Below, one piece after another: positions 15,402 to 21,742 of a stretch of DNA of 38,692 nt; the first letter of the stretch is position 1, and each line of letters begins with the position of its first letter. The position numbers and the translations under genes are program-made. Below the pieces are notes generated by a model that worked only from the letters and a program-made list of their open reading frames with translations, ran no database searches and was not told the origin of the DNA. Origin of the DNA: Lentzea aerocolonigenes (GTDB taxonomy: Bacteria > Actinomycetota > Actinomycetes > Mycobacteriales > Pseudonocardiaceae); assembly GCF_000955955.1 (NCBI RefSeq), contig NZ_JYJG01000247.1, positions 1 through 38,692 of the forward strand, given 5' to 3'.

Positions 15402-17944
15402 CACCGTGTGAAGTCCACGAACGGCGTGGTGCCGTTCGTCCATCCCCTCAGACAGCGGTGCAGAGGCTGAAACGCGTCGCTGTCCGGGCAGATGGCCAGC
15501 AGGTGCTCACCGAGCCCGCGACGGGAGACGGTGAGCACGTCCCATTTCCGGCCGGGAATCCGGCACTGCACCCCGGCTTCGAACGCCGCCGCGGCGATGA
15601 CCGAGGAGAGGCAGGTGAACCACTCGATCGGCATCGGCGTCACCAGGTTCGCCACTAGTTTCGGCACCACGGAAACCGGGATCGGAAGCAGTTCGGCCAG
15701 CCCGGCGATGATGTAGGGCCCGAGCGCGACCATCGCGAGCCGGTTGCCCGTGCCGCACGCGCGCATGAGCGGCCCCGGTACGTACTCGGCGCCGTCGCCG
15801 GGAAGCCGCGCGTAGACGAGAGTGCTCCCGTGATGCCGCCAGACGAACAGTTCCGGCGTCACCATGCCGTACCGGACGCGGCCGAGCGTGACCTCGTACT
15901 CGATCTCGGGTCCCGGCGCCACCATGCCCGCGCCGAACCGGATGTCGGCGAACTCGTCGCGGCCAGCCTCGGTGCGGGTGATCACAGCCTCGGCCACCGC
16001 GAGCGCGCGGTCCTTCTTCGTCCTGCGGAGATTGCGCAGCGCCGTTAACAAGCCCGATGAACCCGTTTCCCCCAGCAACTTGAAGGCGTGTTCCAGCAAC
16101 GCGTCGACAGTGGCGTGGTGCGCACTGTTGTGCTCGAGGAAACCCAGGCAGAAGGTTATGACCGCGAGCTCGGCATCCTGGTCGAGCCTGTTGCGCGCCG
16201 CGTCCAGGAAGAGCCGCAGGCAGGTGTCTCCCCCGTCGGCCCTGTTCATGTCGTAGATCTGCATGGCGACCCTCGGGACGACATGGCTCTTGCCCGACGT
16301 GATCATCGGCAGCAGACAGGACAGCAGTTCATCCGCGGTCTCGCGGGTACGCAGTACGTGGCAGGCCGTGTAGTACTCCATGAACGTCCGGTGCGTGAAA
16401 CCGAACAACCGCTCACCGTCGGGAGCCGTGCCAACCTGGGTCAGCACCCACGCCCGTTGGGCGCAGTACTCGAGAAAGTCCTGCGCCTGCTGGTGATATG
16501 TCCGCGAGACCTCTTCCTCTCGCGCCTCCAGGTGAGTGACCACGAGGCGCTCCAGCGTCTTCTCGGACGCCACTTCCTGACCGTCGAGGTTGAAGAAGAA
16601 GTAGCCCGCCAACTCCTGCACGAGGACCTTCGCGAGCTTGACGGACGACTTGATCAGTGACGGCACGTGGGACACGGCGTCCCACCGCACAAGCATCAGC
16701 TCAGCGCACTCCCGGTAGACGTCCGCGCTGTTCTCCGGGATGTAGCCCTCGCTCTGGTAGAGCATGCACAGCAGCGAAAGCATCAGCGGGTTCGACCGGA
16801 GGTCCCTGACGTGCCCGCTGTCGTGCAGGAAGGCCACTGCCCGCGAATCGGAGCTGCTCGCGTGGTGTGGCACCAGATGGAACCAGGTGCGCACGTAGTG
16901 CTCGACCTGCGCCGGGTCGAAGTCGGGCAGCCGATAGGCGGGAAACGCCTCGCCGTCGAGCCTCGCGACCGGATAGCTCTCCTCACGGCACGTGACCACG
17001 ATGCGCGCCAACGGGAAACGCGCCGCGAACGCCTCGATGGCGGTCACAGTCGCCCGGCGTGCGTTGACATCACCGACCTCGTCGAGCCCGTCGAACACGA
17101 CGAGCCCGGCACCGGAGTCGAACAGGTCGGAGATCTCCTGCTCGGGCACGTCCCGCTGGGCCAGGGGCCGGAGCTCGCGCGCGATGGTCGTGGTGAACTT
17201 CTCCCGCACCAACTGATGTCGCTTGAGCTGCAGGACCATCGGCACGACCCGGTCGCCCTCGGCGGCGACCCGGTACACGAGACGGCGGATGAACGTGCTT
17301 TTGCCCGCACCCGGATTGCCCACCACCACGAACCTGCGCGCACTCAGCGCAGTCTCGTGGACGTGCTCGCCCCGCGGCAGGTACGTCGGCTGAACCTTGC
17401 GCGGCACATAGATCTGCTCCATGACGAACCGGTAATCGGCCTTGGAGTGCGGCATGATCATGCGCTCGTACGCGGCAGCCATCGCCTGACGGATCACCTT
17501 GCCCGTGTCGAACGCCGCACGGCAACGCGCCTCGTCGATCGCCAGGGCGAGACGTTCCTGCACGGGTCGTTCCGGCCCGGTCGCCCTGATTATGATCTTG
17601 TCGCTGCCGGGGACGCCCTTCTCGTACTCGTACACCGCGTCCTCAGCCAAGATCCACAGCGCGGACGCGAGGTCGTACCAATCCTGCGTGTCGACCCCGA
17701 CGGCCCGCAGGAGCTCCCTGGCGAACGCTTCGCTCAGCTGCGTCCGGTCCAGGCGGCGAGGGTTGTCGTGCTGTGACGAGTGCTCCACGTTGCACAGCAG
17801 CTCGATCAGGCTGGTACAGGCGCTGCCGCTCAGGTAGTCCCCCACGAGCCGGCGTTCGTCGGCAGAGATCACCTGACCGAGCTGGGAGACACCTTCCCGC
17901 ATCGCCGCCCGCACCTGGTCACTGACGGCAGAGATCCCCTCCAT
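15401..17944 (-). CDS. NACHT domain STAND-type NTPase
   Basis: An 847-residue NACHT NTPase. An all-helical N-terminal region (1-200) precedes VVVGNPGAGKSTFIRRLVYR (Walker A, 209-217), GLVVFDGLDEVGD (Walker B with the NACHT acidic pair, about 280-292) and the sensor strand ARIVVTCREE. A winged-helix-like region (LRSNPLMLSLLCMLY, then FLEYCAQRAWVL and FGFTHRTFMEYYTACHVL) follows, then about 250 residues of helical C-terminal sensor-like region. No enzymatic effector domain is recognisable. Bacterial NACHT proteins have been shown to protect against phages; a defence role here is inference from architecture and position close to a prophage. ATG 17944 lacks a good ribosome binding site, but no better start is seen. 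Confidence 0.8.
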   Translation of the reverse strand: MEGISAVSDQVRAAMREGVSQLGQVISADERRLVGDYLSGSACTSLIELLCNVEHSSQHDNPRRLDRTQLSEAFARELLRAVGVDTQDWYDLASALWILAEDAVYEYEKGVPGSDKIIIRATGPERPVQERLALAIDEARCRAAFDTGKVIRQAMAAAYERMIMPHSKADYRFVMEQIYVPRKVQPTYLPRGEHVHETALSARRFVVVGNPGAGKSTFIRRLVYRVAAEGDRVVPMVLQLKRHQLVREKFTTTIARELRPLAQRDVPEQEISDLFDSGAGLVVFDGLDEVGDVNARRATVTAIEAFAARFPLARIVVTCREESYPVARLDGEAFPAYRLPDFDPAQVEHYVRTWFHLVPHHASSSDSRAVAFLHDSGHVRDLRSNPLMLSLLCMLYQSEGYIPENSADVYRECAELMLVRWDAVSHVPSLIKSSVKLAKVLVQELAGYFFFNLDGQEVASEKTLERLVVTHLEAREEEVSRTYHQQAQDFLEYCAQRAWVLTQVGTAPDGERLFGFTHRTFMEYYTACHVLRTRETADELLSCLLPMITSGKSHVVPRVAMQIYDMNRADGGDTCLRLFLDAARNRLDQDAELAVITFCLGFLEHNSAHHATVDALLEHAFKLLGETGSSGLLTALRNLRRTKKDRALAVAEAVITRTEAGRDEFADIRFGAGMVAPGPEIEYEVTLGRVRYGMVTPELFVWRHHGSTLVYARLPGDGAEYVPGPLMRACGTGNRLAMVALGPYIIAGLAELLPIPVSVVPKLVANLVTPMPIEWFTCLSSVIAAAAFEAGVQCRIPGRKWDVLTVSRRGLGEHLLAICPDSDAFQPLHRCLRGWTNGTTPFVDFTR

Positions 17945-17975
17945 GCCGAAAAGATCGGCACCAAACGGACGAGTG

Positions 17976-18173
17976 TTACTCCTGTTTGCGGGCGCGCGAC
18001 GGCTGCACCCGCATCGGCTCGCCCGGCATCTTCGGGGTGCCTAGGACAGGTCCATTGTGCCCACCAGGCAAAACGCTGACCTGCGACAACCATTGTACGG
18101 CGGGTTGTCGGGCGAGTTCGAAGTCGTTCCCCAAGTTCTTTTCGACTCGGCGTGTTGTTCGGAATGTCGGCAT
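17976..18173 (-). CDS. Possible small protein between DUF397 and NACHT genes
   Basis: A 65-residue frame beginning MPTFRTTRRVEKNLGNDFEL and ending RVQPSRARKQE. The AGGGGG of the terminator stem just upstream could serve as its ribosome binding site, and its stop lies 31 bases before the NACHT start. Codon use in the first half is less biased than in neighbouring genes, and there is no family match I recognise. It may be a decayed gene end or a chance frame. The surrounding sequence also contains an 8-bp inverted repeat CGACAACC/GGTTGTCG (18084-18110), and TACAAT on the minus strand could be a -10 box for the NACHT gene. Confidence 0.25.
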   Translation of the reverse strand: MPTFRTTRRVEKNLGNDFELARQPAVQWLSQVSVLPGGHNGPVLGTPKMPGEPMRVQPSRARKQE

Positions 18174-18215
18174 GAAACGACCCCCTGGCTCCTGTGCTCC
18201 AGGGGGTCGTTTCAT
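18172..18215 (-). terminator. Strong hairpin terminator after the DUF397 gene
   Basis: ATGAAACGACCCCCTGG (18172-18188) is perfectly complementary to 18199-18215 with a 10-base loop, giving a 17-bp stem. It begins eight bases after the DUF397 stop codon on the minus strand. The 3' arm contains a short T-run (TTT). Because the stem is perfect it may also stop transcription from the other side. Confidence 0.8.
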
Positions 18216-18223
18216 GGCCGTGA

Positions 18224-18427
18224 TCAACCGTCGAGTCGATCGTCCTTCGCCGCGTCGAGGAACAGCCCCCAGGCACCGTTGCTGAAGCTCAGCACGGCAC
18301 CCCCGACGTTCTTGCTGTCGCGGGTGAAGGTCCTGTCGCCGACCAAGGCCAGCTCGACGCATTGACCTCCGTTGCCACCAGAGCGACTGGCCTTGCGCCA
18401 GGTCGCTGTACTCAGGTCCGGGATCAT
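18224..18427 (-). CDS. DUF397 domain protein
   Basis: A 67-residue DUF397 protein, the small partner typically encoded next to XRE/DUF5753 regulators in actinomycetes (as in the whiJ-like loci of Streptomyces), where the small protein is thought to modulate the regulator. The diagnostic layout is complete: LSTATWRKASRSGGNGGQCVEL, then FTRDSKNVGGAVLSFSNGAW. ATG 18427 is preferred to GTG 18436 because AGGAGGT sits seven bases before it. It lies 24 bases downstream of the regulator gene in the same direction, so the two are co-transcribed, and it ends in a 17-bp hairpin. Overproduction of an orphan DUF397 protein can be harmful in related loci, so the state of the regulator gene matters. Confidence 0.9.
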   Translation of the reverse strand: MIPDLSTATWRKASRSGGNGGQCVELALVGDRTFTRDSKNVGGAVLSFSNGAWGLFLDAAKDDRLDG

Positions 18428-18451
18428 GGCCCGCACCTCCTCGTCTTGCCG

Positions 18452-19336
18452 TCACAGTTGCCTGGCAACAGTATCGAGCAACTTGACCGAGGCCGACGGC
18501 GACAAAGCGCTGGTCATCAATGCTTCCCACGTGAGCTCGTAGGACTCGATGCGGCCTGCCTCGGAGACGAAGAGCCCGTCGGTCACGTTCTCGGTGTAGG
18601 CGACGACCTTGCCGTCCGGTGGCGTGAAGAGGGTGAACGGGAAGCCGGTCGCGGCATGCGCACCGGCTGAGAAGGGCACCACCTGAACGATCACAGGGCC
18701 AGGCTCGGTGCGCCTCTTGTCGTTGGCGCGCTTGCGTTTGGTCAACTCAGCGAGGTGGTGGAGCTGCTCGCGCATCGCGTCCGGACCGCCGACCGTGCGC
18801 CAGAGCGCGCCCTCGCTGAGCACGAGGTGGAGCTGCGGTGGATGGGCGCTGTCGAGCCGCTCGTCGAGAAGCTCCTGTCGCGCCAGGCGGGCCTGCACGA
18901 GCCGTGGCACGTCGCCAGGACGATGAAGCGGGCTGGCCTGGATCACCGTCCGCGCGTAGTTCTCGGTCTGCGCCAGGCCGTGCACGAGTTCCGGGTCGTA
19001 CGCCCGGATGAGCATCGCGCTCTCCTCGGTGCCGAAGTACTTACGCAGGGCGTCCGGCACGGCGCTACCCCACGGTGTCGGAGGACGACGGCGCTTCGCC
19101 TCCTTGCCGAGGTGCTTGAGCTCCTCGCGTTCCTTGCCACGCACCTTGAGCAGGTCGAGGAACTTGTCCAGGTCGGACGGATTGACGCCGACTCCGCCGC
19201 GCAGGATCCGGGCCACCTTCGACTCGGAGCAGTCGAGCACCCCGGCGACGTCGAGCTTGCTGACGCCAGCGCTGGTCATCAGCTGCCCCAGGCGCTTGCC
19301 GAGGTTCTTCTTGTAGTCGGATGGGCCCTACGTCAT
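18452..19336 (-). CDS. XRE family regulator with DUF5753 domain; amber codon at position 3
   Basis: Helix-turn-helix (residues about 1-65: KLDVAGVLDCSESKVARIL) followed by a full DUF5753 domain (LIRAYDPELVHGLAQTENYAR, LVQARLARQELL, LVLSEGALWRTVGGPDAMREQL, TLFTPPDGKVVAYTENVTDGLF). The natural start appears to be ATG 19336, which has AGGAGGAG upstream (19343-19352) and reads Met-Thr-stop(TAG, 19328-19330)-Gly-Pro-Ser-Asp-Tyr-Lys-Lys-Asn-Leu-Gly-Lys-Arg-Leu. The next in-frame start is ATG 19279, which has no good ribosome binding site and would remove the first helix of the HTH. So the gene is either nonsense-mutated, suppressed, or made as a shortened 275-residue form. It is divergent from a five-gene operon and upstream of DUF397. 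Confidence 0.8.
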
Positions 19337-19392
19337 CGGTGTATCTCCTCCTGATCGCGAACAGTCTGCCCGATCCCTGGCGGATCGCAGTT

Positions 19393-19406
19393 CGCCCGAT
19401 CGGGCG
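19393..19406. promoter_or_regulatory. Perfect 14-bp palindrome, candidate operator
   Basis: CGCCCGATCGGGCG lies in the 211-base divergent region between the XRE regulator gene and the five-gene operon. Its centre is 23 bp from the centre of the 18-bp palindrome at 19414-19431, about two helical turns, which fits two dimers binding on nearly the same DNA face. Binding by the neighbouring regulator is inference. Confidence 0.4.
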
Positions 19407-19408
19407 CC

Positions 19409-19437
19409 TGTGCAACCTGCACGTGCAGGTTTATGGT
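19409..19437 (+). promoter_or_regulatory. Candidate promoter overlapping an 18-bp palindromic operator
   Basis: AACCTGCACGTGCAGGTT (19414-19431) is a perfect 18-bp palindrome. On the plus strand it fills the 17-base spacer between a weak -35 (TGTGCA, 19409-19414) and a -10 TATGGT (19432-19437), the same -10 hexamer as the promoter at 20832. A protein bound here would exclude RNA polymerase from the promoter of the five-gene operon that starts at 19548. The XRE/DUF5753 protein encoded alongside is the obvious candidate. The palindrome is certain; the promoter reading is moderate. Confidence 0.5.
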
Positions 19438-19547
19438 CGACTTGCTCGGATGCCTGCTTGGTCAGGTGTCGCGGAGCACCCGTCCTGGGCCAATTCGTCA
19501 CAGTTGCGGCCCAGGGCGGGCCATACCCGCACCGGAGGTAGTTCGTC

Positions 19548-19868
19548 ATGAACGCAGGTCAGCTCGCTGTGCTCACCGTCATCGGAGGTGGGGCAGCCAT
19601 CGCGGTCGTCGCGGCCGTGTTGACCTGGTTGCAGGGCAGATTGCGCAGGCGCCGTGAGGTGCAGCGTTACGCGCAGATCGCCCAGCAGATGGCTCAGGAC
19701 GCTTGGGTCTGGAAGCAGAACCTGACCAGCGAGAAGAAGCTCAAGCCCGTCGTTCCGGTTCGTGATCGCCCCCTGACCGGGCCGGATCGGCGCGTGGTGT
19801 GGCCGTCGACTTCCCCGGCGTCCGGCGGCCACATCACCACGTCTCCCCGTCACGCGAGGGCCTCGTGA
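19548..19868 (+). CDS. Small single-pass membrane protein
   Basis: A 106-residue protein with one N-terminal membrane helix (LAVLTVIGGGAAIAVVAAVLTWL), a very basic flank GRLRRRRE that would keep the C-terminus in the cytoplasm, a short helical region (RYAQIAQQMAQDAWVWKQNL) and a disordered Pro/Ser-rich tail. It is the first gene of a tightly packed operon: GGAGGT lies eight bases before ATG 19548, and its TGA overlaps the GTG of the next frame. I do not recognise a family. Confidence 0.7.
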   Translation: MNAGQLAVLTVIGGGAAIAVVAAVLTWLQGRLRRRREVQRYAQIAQQMAQDAWVWKQNLTSEKKLKPVVPVRDRPLTGPDRRVVWPSTSPASGGHITTSPRHARAS

Positions 19869-19930
19869 GGCGCCTGCTCAACCGCCTCGACGACTGGATC
19901 GAGCGCACGTTCTTCGGACGTCGGTCATGA
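19865..19930 (+). CDS. 21-residue basic amphipathic peptide
   Basis: GTG 19865 overlaps the preceding stop (GTGA) and its own stop overlaps the next ATG (ATGA), so the tiny frame is linked to both neighbours by four-base overlaps, the usual sign of translational coupling. The product contains LLNRLDDWIERTFFGRR, which would form an amphipathic, net-positive helix with Leu/Trp/Ile/Phe on one face, like membrane-associating peptides. It could also be just a coupling device that carries ribosomes to the next gene. No family is recognised. Confidence 0.55.
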   Translation: MRRLLNRLDDWIERTFFGRRS

Positions 19931-20217
19931 CCATGCCGCCTGTGCCGGGCCACATCTGGTGGCACTCGGCCCTCGACGCGCAGAACCACCTCTACCCGGT
20001 GCGCGACGAGGACGACGAGCCCGAGGACGGCATCTACGAGGCCGCCTGCGAGAAGCTCGTCGTCAAGGACAAGCTGGTCCGCGAGGAGTACGGCCCCTAC
20101 TGCCACGACTGCCTGCTCAAGCTGGGCCGGCATCAGGCCGCGCGACTCGAAGACCACCTCAACAACTACGTCTCGACCTACGACGACTCGAAGTCCGCAC
20201 AGGATCCCGCGTCGTGA
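19927..20217 (+). CDS. Small acidic protein with Cys residues, unknown function
   Basis: A 96-residue soluble protein: an aromatic/His start (GHIWWHSALDAQNHLYPV), an acidic stretch (RDEDDEPEDG), then ACEKLVV and GPYCHDCLLKLGRH, giving a CxxC with a third upstream Cys that could form a small zinc site. The C-terminal part is helical and polar. It sits third in the coupled operon, with four-base overlaps at both ends. Short Cys-containing proteins of this general shape are frequent beside XRE/DUF397 pairs in actinomycetes; the role is unknown. Confidence 0.65.
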   Translation: MTMPPVPGHIWWHSALDAQNHLYPVRDEDDEPEDGIYEAACEKLVVKDKLVREEYGPYCHDCLLKLGRHQAARLEDHLNNYVSTYDDSKSAQDPAS

Positions 20218-20480
20218 ACCGCCACCTCTGGCTCCGGGCCCACCACTCGGTGATCTGGCACGCCTACCGGGCCGACGAGGTTGAGACCGCGGACTCCCAC
20301 TCGCTCAAGGCCGCGTGTGGCCATGAGGTCCGCCGTGTCGACCTTGCCGCTGGCCCGCCGCCACCAGCAGTCGAGTTTGTCTGCGTCGTCGACATCGAGC
20401 TGCTGAACGCCGAGCGGCTCCCCAAGCCGCTTCCCGATCGTCCCCGCACCGGAGGAGACCACGATGACCAAGCGCACTAG
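20214..20480 (+). CDS. Small zinc-ribbon-like protein, partly eroded
   Basis: An 88-residue protein starting GTG 20214 (GTGA overlap). The layout HLWLRAHHSVIWHAY, then LKAACGHEV, then PPPPAVEFVCVVDIELL resembles small actinomycete proteins with a Trp-His start, a CGH motif and a C-terminal CxxC; here the last pair is reduced to one Cys (CVVD), so a four-ligand zinc site is not obvious. The tail is polar (PDRPRTGGDHDDQAH) and overlaps the next gene by 17 bases. It is a member of the five-gene operon. Confidence 0.6.
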   Translation: MNRHLWLRAHHSVIWHAYRADEVETADSHSLKAACGHEVRRVDLAAGPPPPAVEFVCVVDIELLNAERLPKPLPDRPRTGGDHDDQAH

Positions 20481-20766
20481 GCACAGATTCTTGGACGGCC
20501 CCTACGCCATCTTCGCGTGGCTCGGCGTCGCCCTGCTGTGGCTCGCGTTCATCTTCTCGTTCTTCGCGATGACGAGCCGGGGCTGGGGTTCGGCGTTCTA
20601 CGTGTGGCTGCCGATGATGCTGGGCGGCGCGTGGGGCATCTGGTTCACGTTCGCGAAGCACGAGGAACGGCACCCCGGTGTGACGAAGCGGGGTGCGATG
20701 CACATCGCCGTCGCCCTCTTCACCGCCTACGTCGTGCACAAGGTCTGGAACCGCAACCGCCATTGA
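20464..20766 (+). CDS. Small membrane protein with three predicted helices
   Basis: A 100-residue membrane protein with hydrophobic segments IFAWLGVALLWLAFIFSFFA, FYVWLPMMLGGAWGIWFTFA and a weaker MHIAVALFTAYVVHKVW; the ends are strongly basic (TKRTRHRF and WNRNRH). GGAGGAGA lies just upstream inside the preceding gene. It is the last gene of the operon. With the single-helix protein at its start, the operon encodes two membrane proteins and three small soluble products. No family is recognised. Confidence 0.65.
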   Translation: MTKRTRHRFLDGPYAIFAWLGVALLWLAFIFSFFAMTSRGWGSAFYVWLPMMLGGAWGIWFTFAKHEERHPGVTKRGAMHIAVALFTAYVVHKVWNRNRH

Positions 20767-20808
20767 ACTGCTTCGTAAGCGCCCACCAAGATCCATAAGC
20801 GTCAATAC

Positions 20809-20837
20809 TTGCTCATACCCCTATGAGCGCCTATGGT
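20809..20837 (+). promoter_or_regulatory. Sigma-70-type promoter for a leaderless gene
   Basis: TTGCTC (20809-20814), a 17-base spacer and TATGGT (20832-20837) form a good vegetative promoter. The GTG start codon at 20844 lies six bases after the -10 box, where transcription should begin, so the mRNA would be leaderless, which is common in actinomycetes. Confidence 0.6.
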
Positions 20838-20843
20838 CGTGCC

Positions 20844-21347
20844 GTGGCAACGACACAGGGGAGCGAAACCCCTTACACGATGTTCGTCCCCCAAGGACAC
20901 GACAAGGTCCGACTGGTTGGCCCAGGAGGGGTCGAGGTGATCGTGCAGTTCCCCGCAGCGTCAACCGGGGCTGCCGACGCACCGCTTTTCACCTCCGAGG
21001 TGCAGGCCCGGATCGACCGGTGGCGTCAGTACGACCCCGCCTCGCCTGCTCCCGTGTTCGCGGAGCGGCTCGTGAGCGAGTTCGGCTACGAAGTGCAACA
21101 GCCGCCGAAGTCGGGAGCCGAGCTGCGGTTCGTCTTCGCCAAGCCGGGCAAGGGGGCGGCGACACTCTGGATGAACACCACAGGCATCCACAGCATCGCG
21201 GCGCCGCAGGCCGAGTTCGCGGCTAGGTTGCAAGGCGCGCAGAAGAAGGAAGACAACCGTGTCGTCTTTCTTTTTGACAGCGATGGCTTCGACTTCGACC
21301 TCGTCGCGACCCGCTTTGCCGAGTGGGCTGCGAAGGAAATCTACTGA
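20844..21347 (+). CDS. Unrecognised soluble protein, leaderless; possible lysogenic-conversion gene
   Basis: A 167-residue protein from GTG 20844 (an ATG at 20823 in the same frame lies inside the promoter and is rejected). It begins MATTQGSETPYTMFVP, has a beta-rich first third (DKVRLVGPGGVEVIVQFP), a helical middle (LFTSEVQARIDRWRQY, FAERLVSEFGY) and a VVFLFDSDGFDFDLVATRFAEW end. There is no signal peptide or membrane segment. It is the only gene reading rightwards at the edge of the leftward-reading phage structural module, with its own promoter and a terminator after it, the typical position of genes a prophage expresses in its host. Its function is unknown; it may also be a host gene just outside the prophage. 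Confidence 0.7.
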   Translation: MATTQGSETPYTMFVPQGHDKVRLVGPGGVEVIVQFPAASTGAADAPLFTSEVQARIDRWRQYDPASPAPVFAERLVSEFGYEVQQPPKSGAELRFVFAKPGKGAATLWMNTTGIHSIAAPQAEFAARLQGAQKKEDNRVVFLFDSDGFDFDLVATRFAEWAAKEIY

Positions 21348-21363
21348 TGTAGCAACAAGAACA

Positions 21364-21389
21364 AGCCCCGGTCCACATGGGTCGGGGCT
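21364..21389. terminator. Bidirectional terminator between convergent genes
   Basis: AGCCCCG (21364-21370) pairs with CGGGGCT (21383-21389) over a 12-base loop. It lies between the end of the plus-strand gene (21347) and the end of the minus-strand prophage genes (21398), where it can serve both. Confidence 0.65.
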
Positions 21390-21397
21390 CGTTGCTG

Positions 21398-21742
21398 TCA
21401 GGAGGCCTTGCTGGTGAGGAACAGCGGCGGCGGGTTGGGCACGGTGCCACCGAGCTCCCGCACGGTGCTGACGACGATGAGGTCCCACTCGTGGTGGACC
21501 TGGAGGATCTCGCGCTGGCGATCCTGCTCGTCTTCCATGCGGTCGACCTTGTCGGCGAGCTTGTCCAGGCGCTCGTTCAGCTTGACCGCGTAGTCCACGG
21601 AGCTCGCGGTGAGCACCTGTGCGGCGTCGGCTTCGAGCTTGCGCTTCTCGGACTTGAACCTCAGCGCTGCCAACGTTCCACCGATCACTCCCCCGCCACC
21701 CAGCGAGGCGCCCACGACACCAACCCAGTCCGGAAGCGCCAT
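21398..21742 (-). CDS. Phage small membrane-anchored coiled-coil protein
   Basis: A 114-residue protein with an N-terminal glycine-rich membrane helix (WVGVVGASLGGGGVIGGTLA) and a heptad-like region (LNERLDKLADKVDRMEDEQDRQ). It is the last gene of the leftward prophage transcript, immediately after the four-helix membrane protein (4-base overlap). The position after the tail genes suggests a role in lysis, such as an accessory holin or spanin-like protein, but nothing in the sequence proves this. Confidence 0.6.
   Translation of the reverse strand: MALPDWVGVVGASLGGGGVIGGTLAALRFKSEKRKLEADAAQVLTASSVDYAVKLNERLDKLADKVDRMEDEQDRQREILQVHHEWDLIVVSTVRELGGTVPNPPPLFLTSKAS

Noticed and set aside
17960..18120. 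TACAAT on the minus strand near 18093 as a -10 box for the NACHT gene
   Set aside because: No acceptable -35 hexamer at 16-18 bases could be found, so it is mentioned but not called as a promoter.
20767..20843. A prophage attachment site in the gap before the leaderless gene
   Set aside because: No tRNA end is present and the matching repeat would lie outside the window, so an att site cannot be supported.
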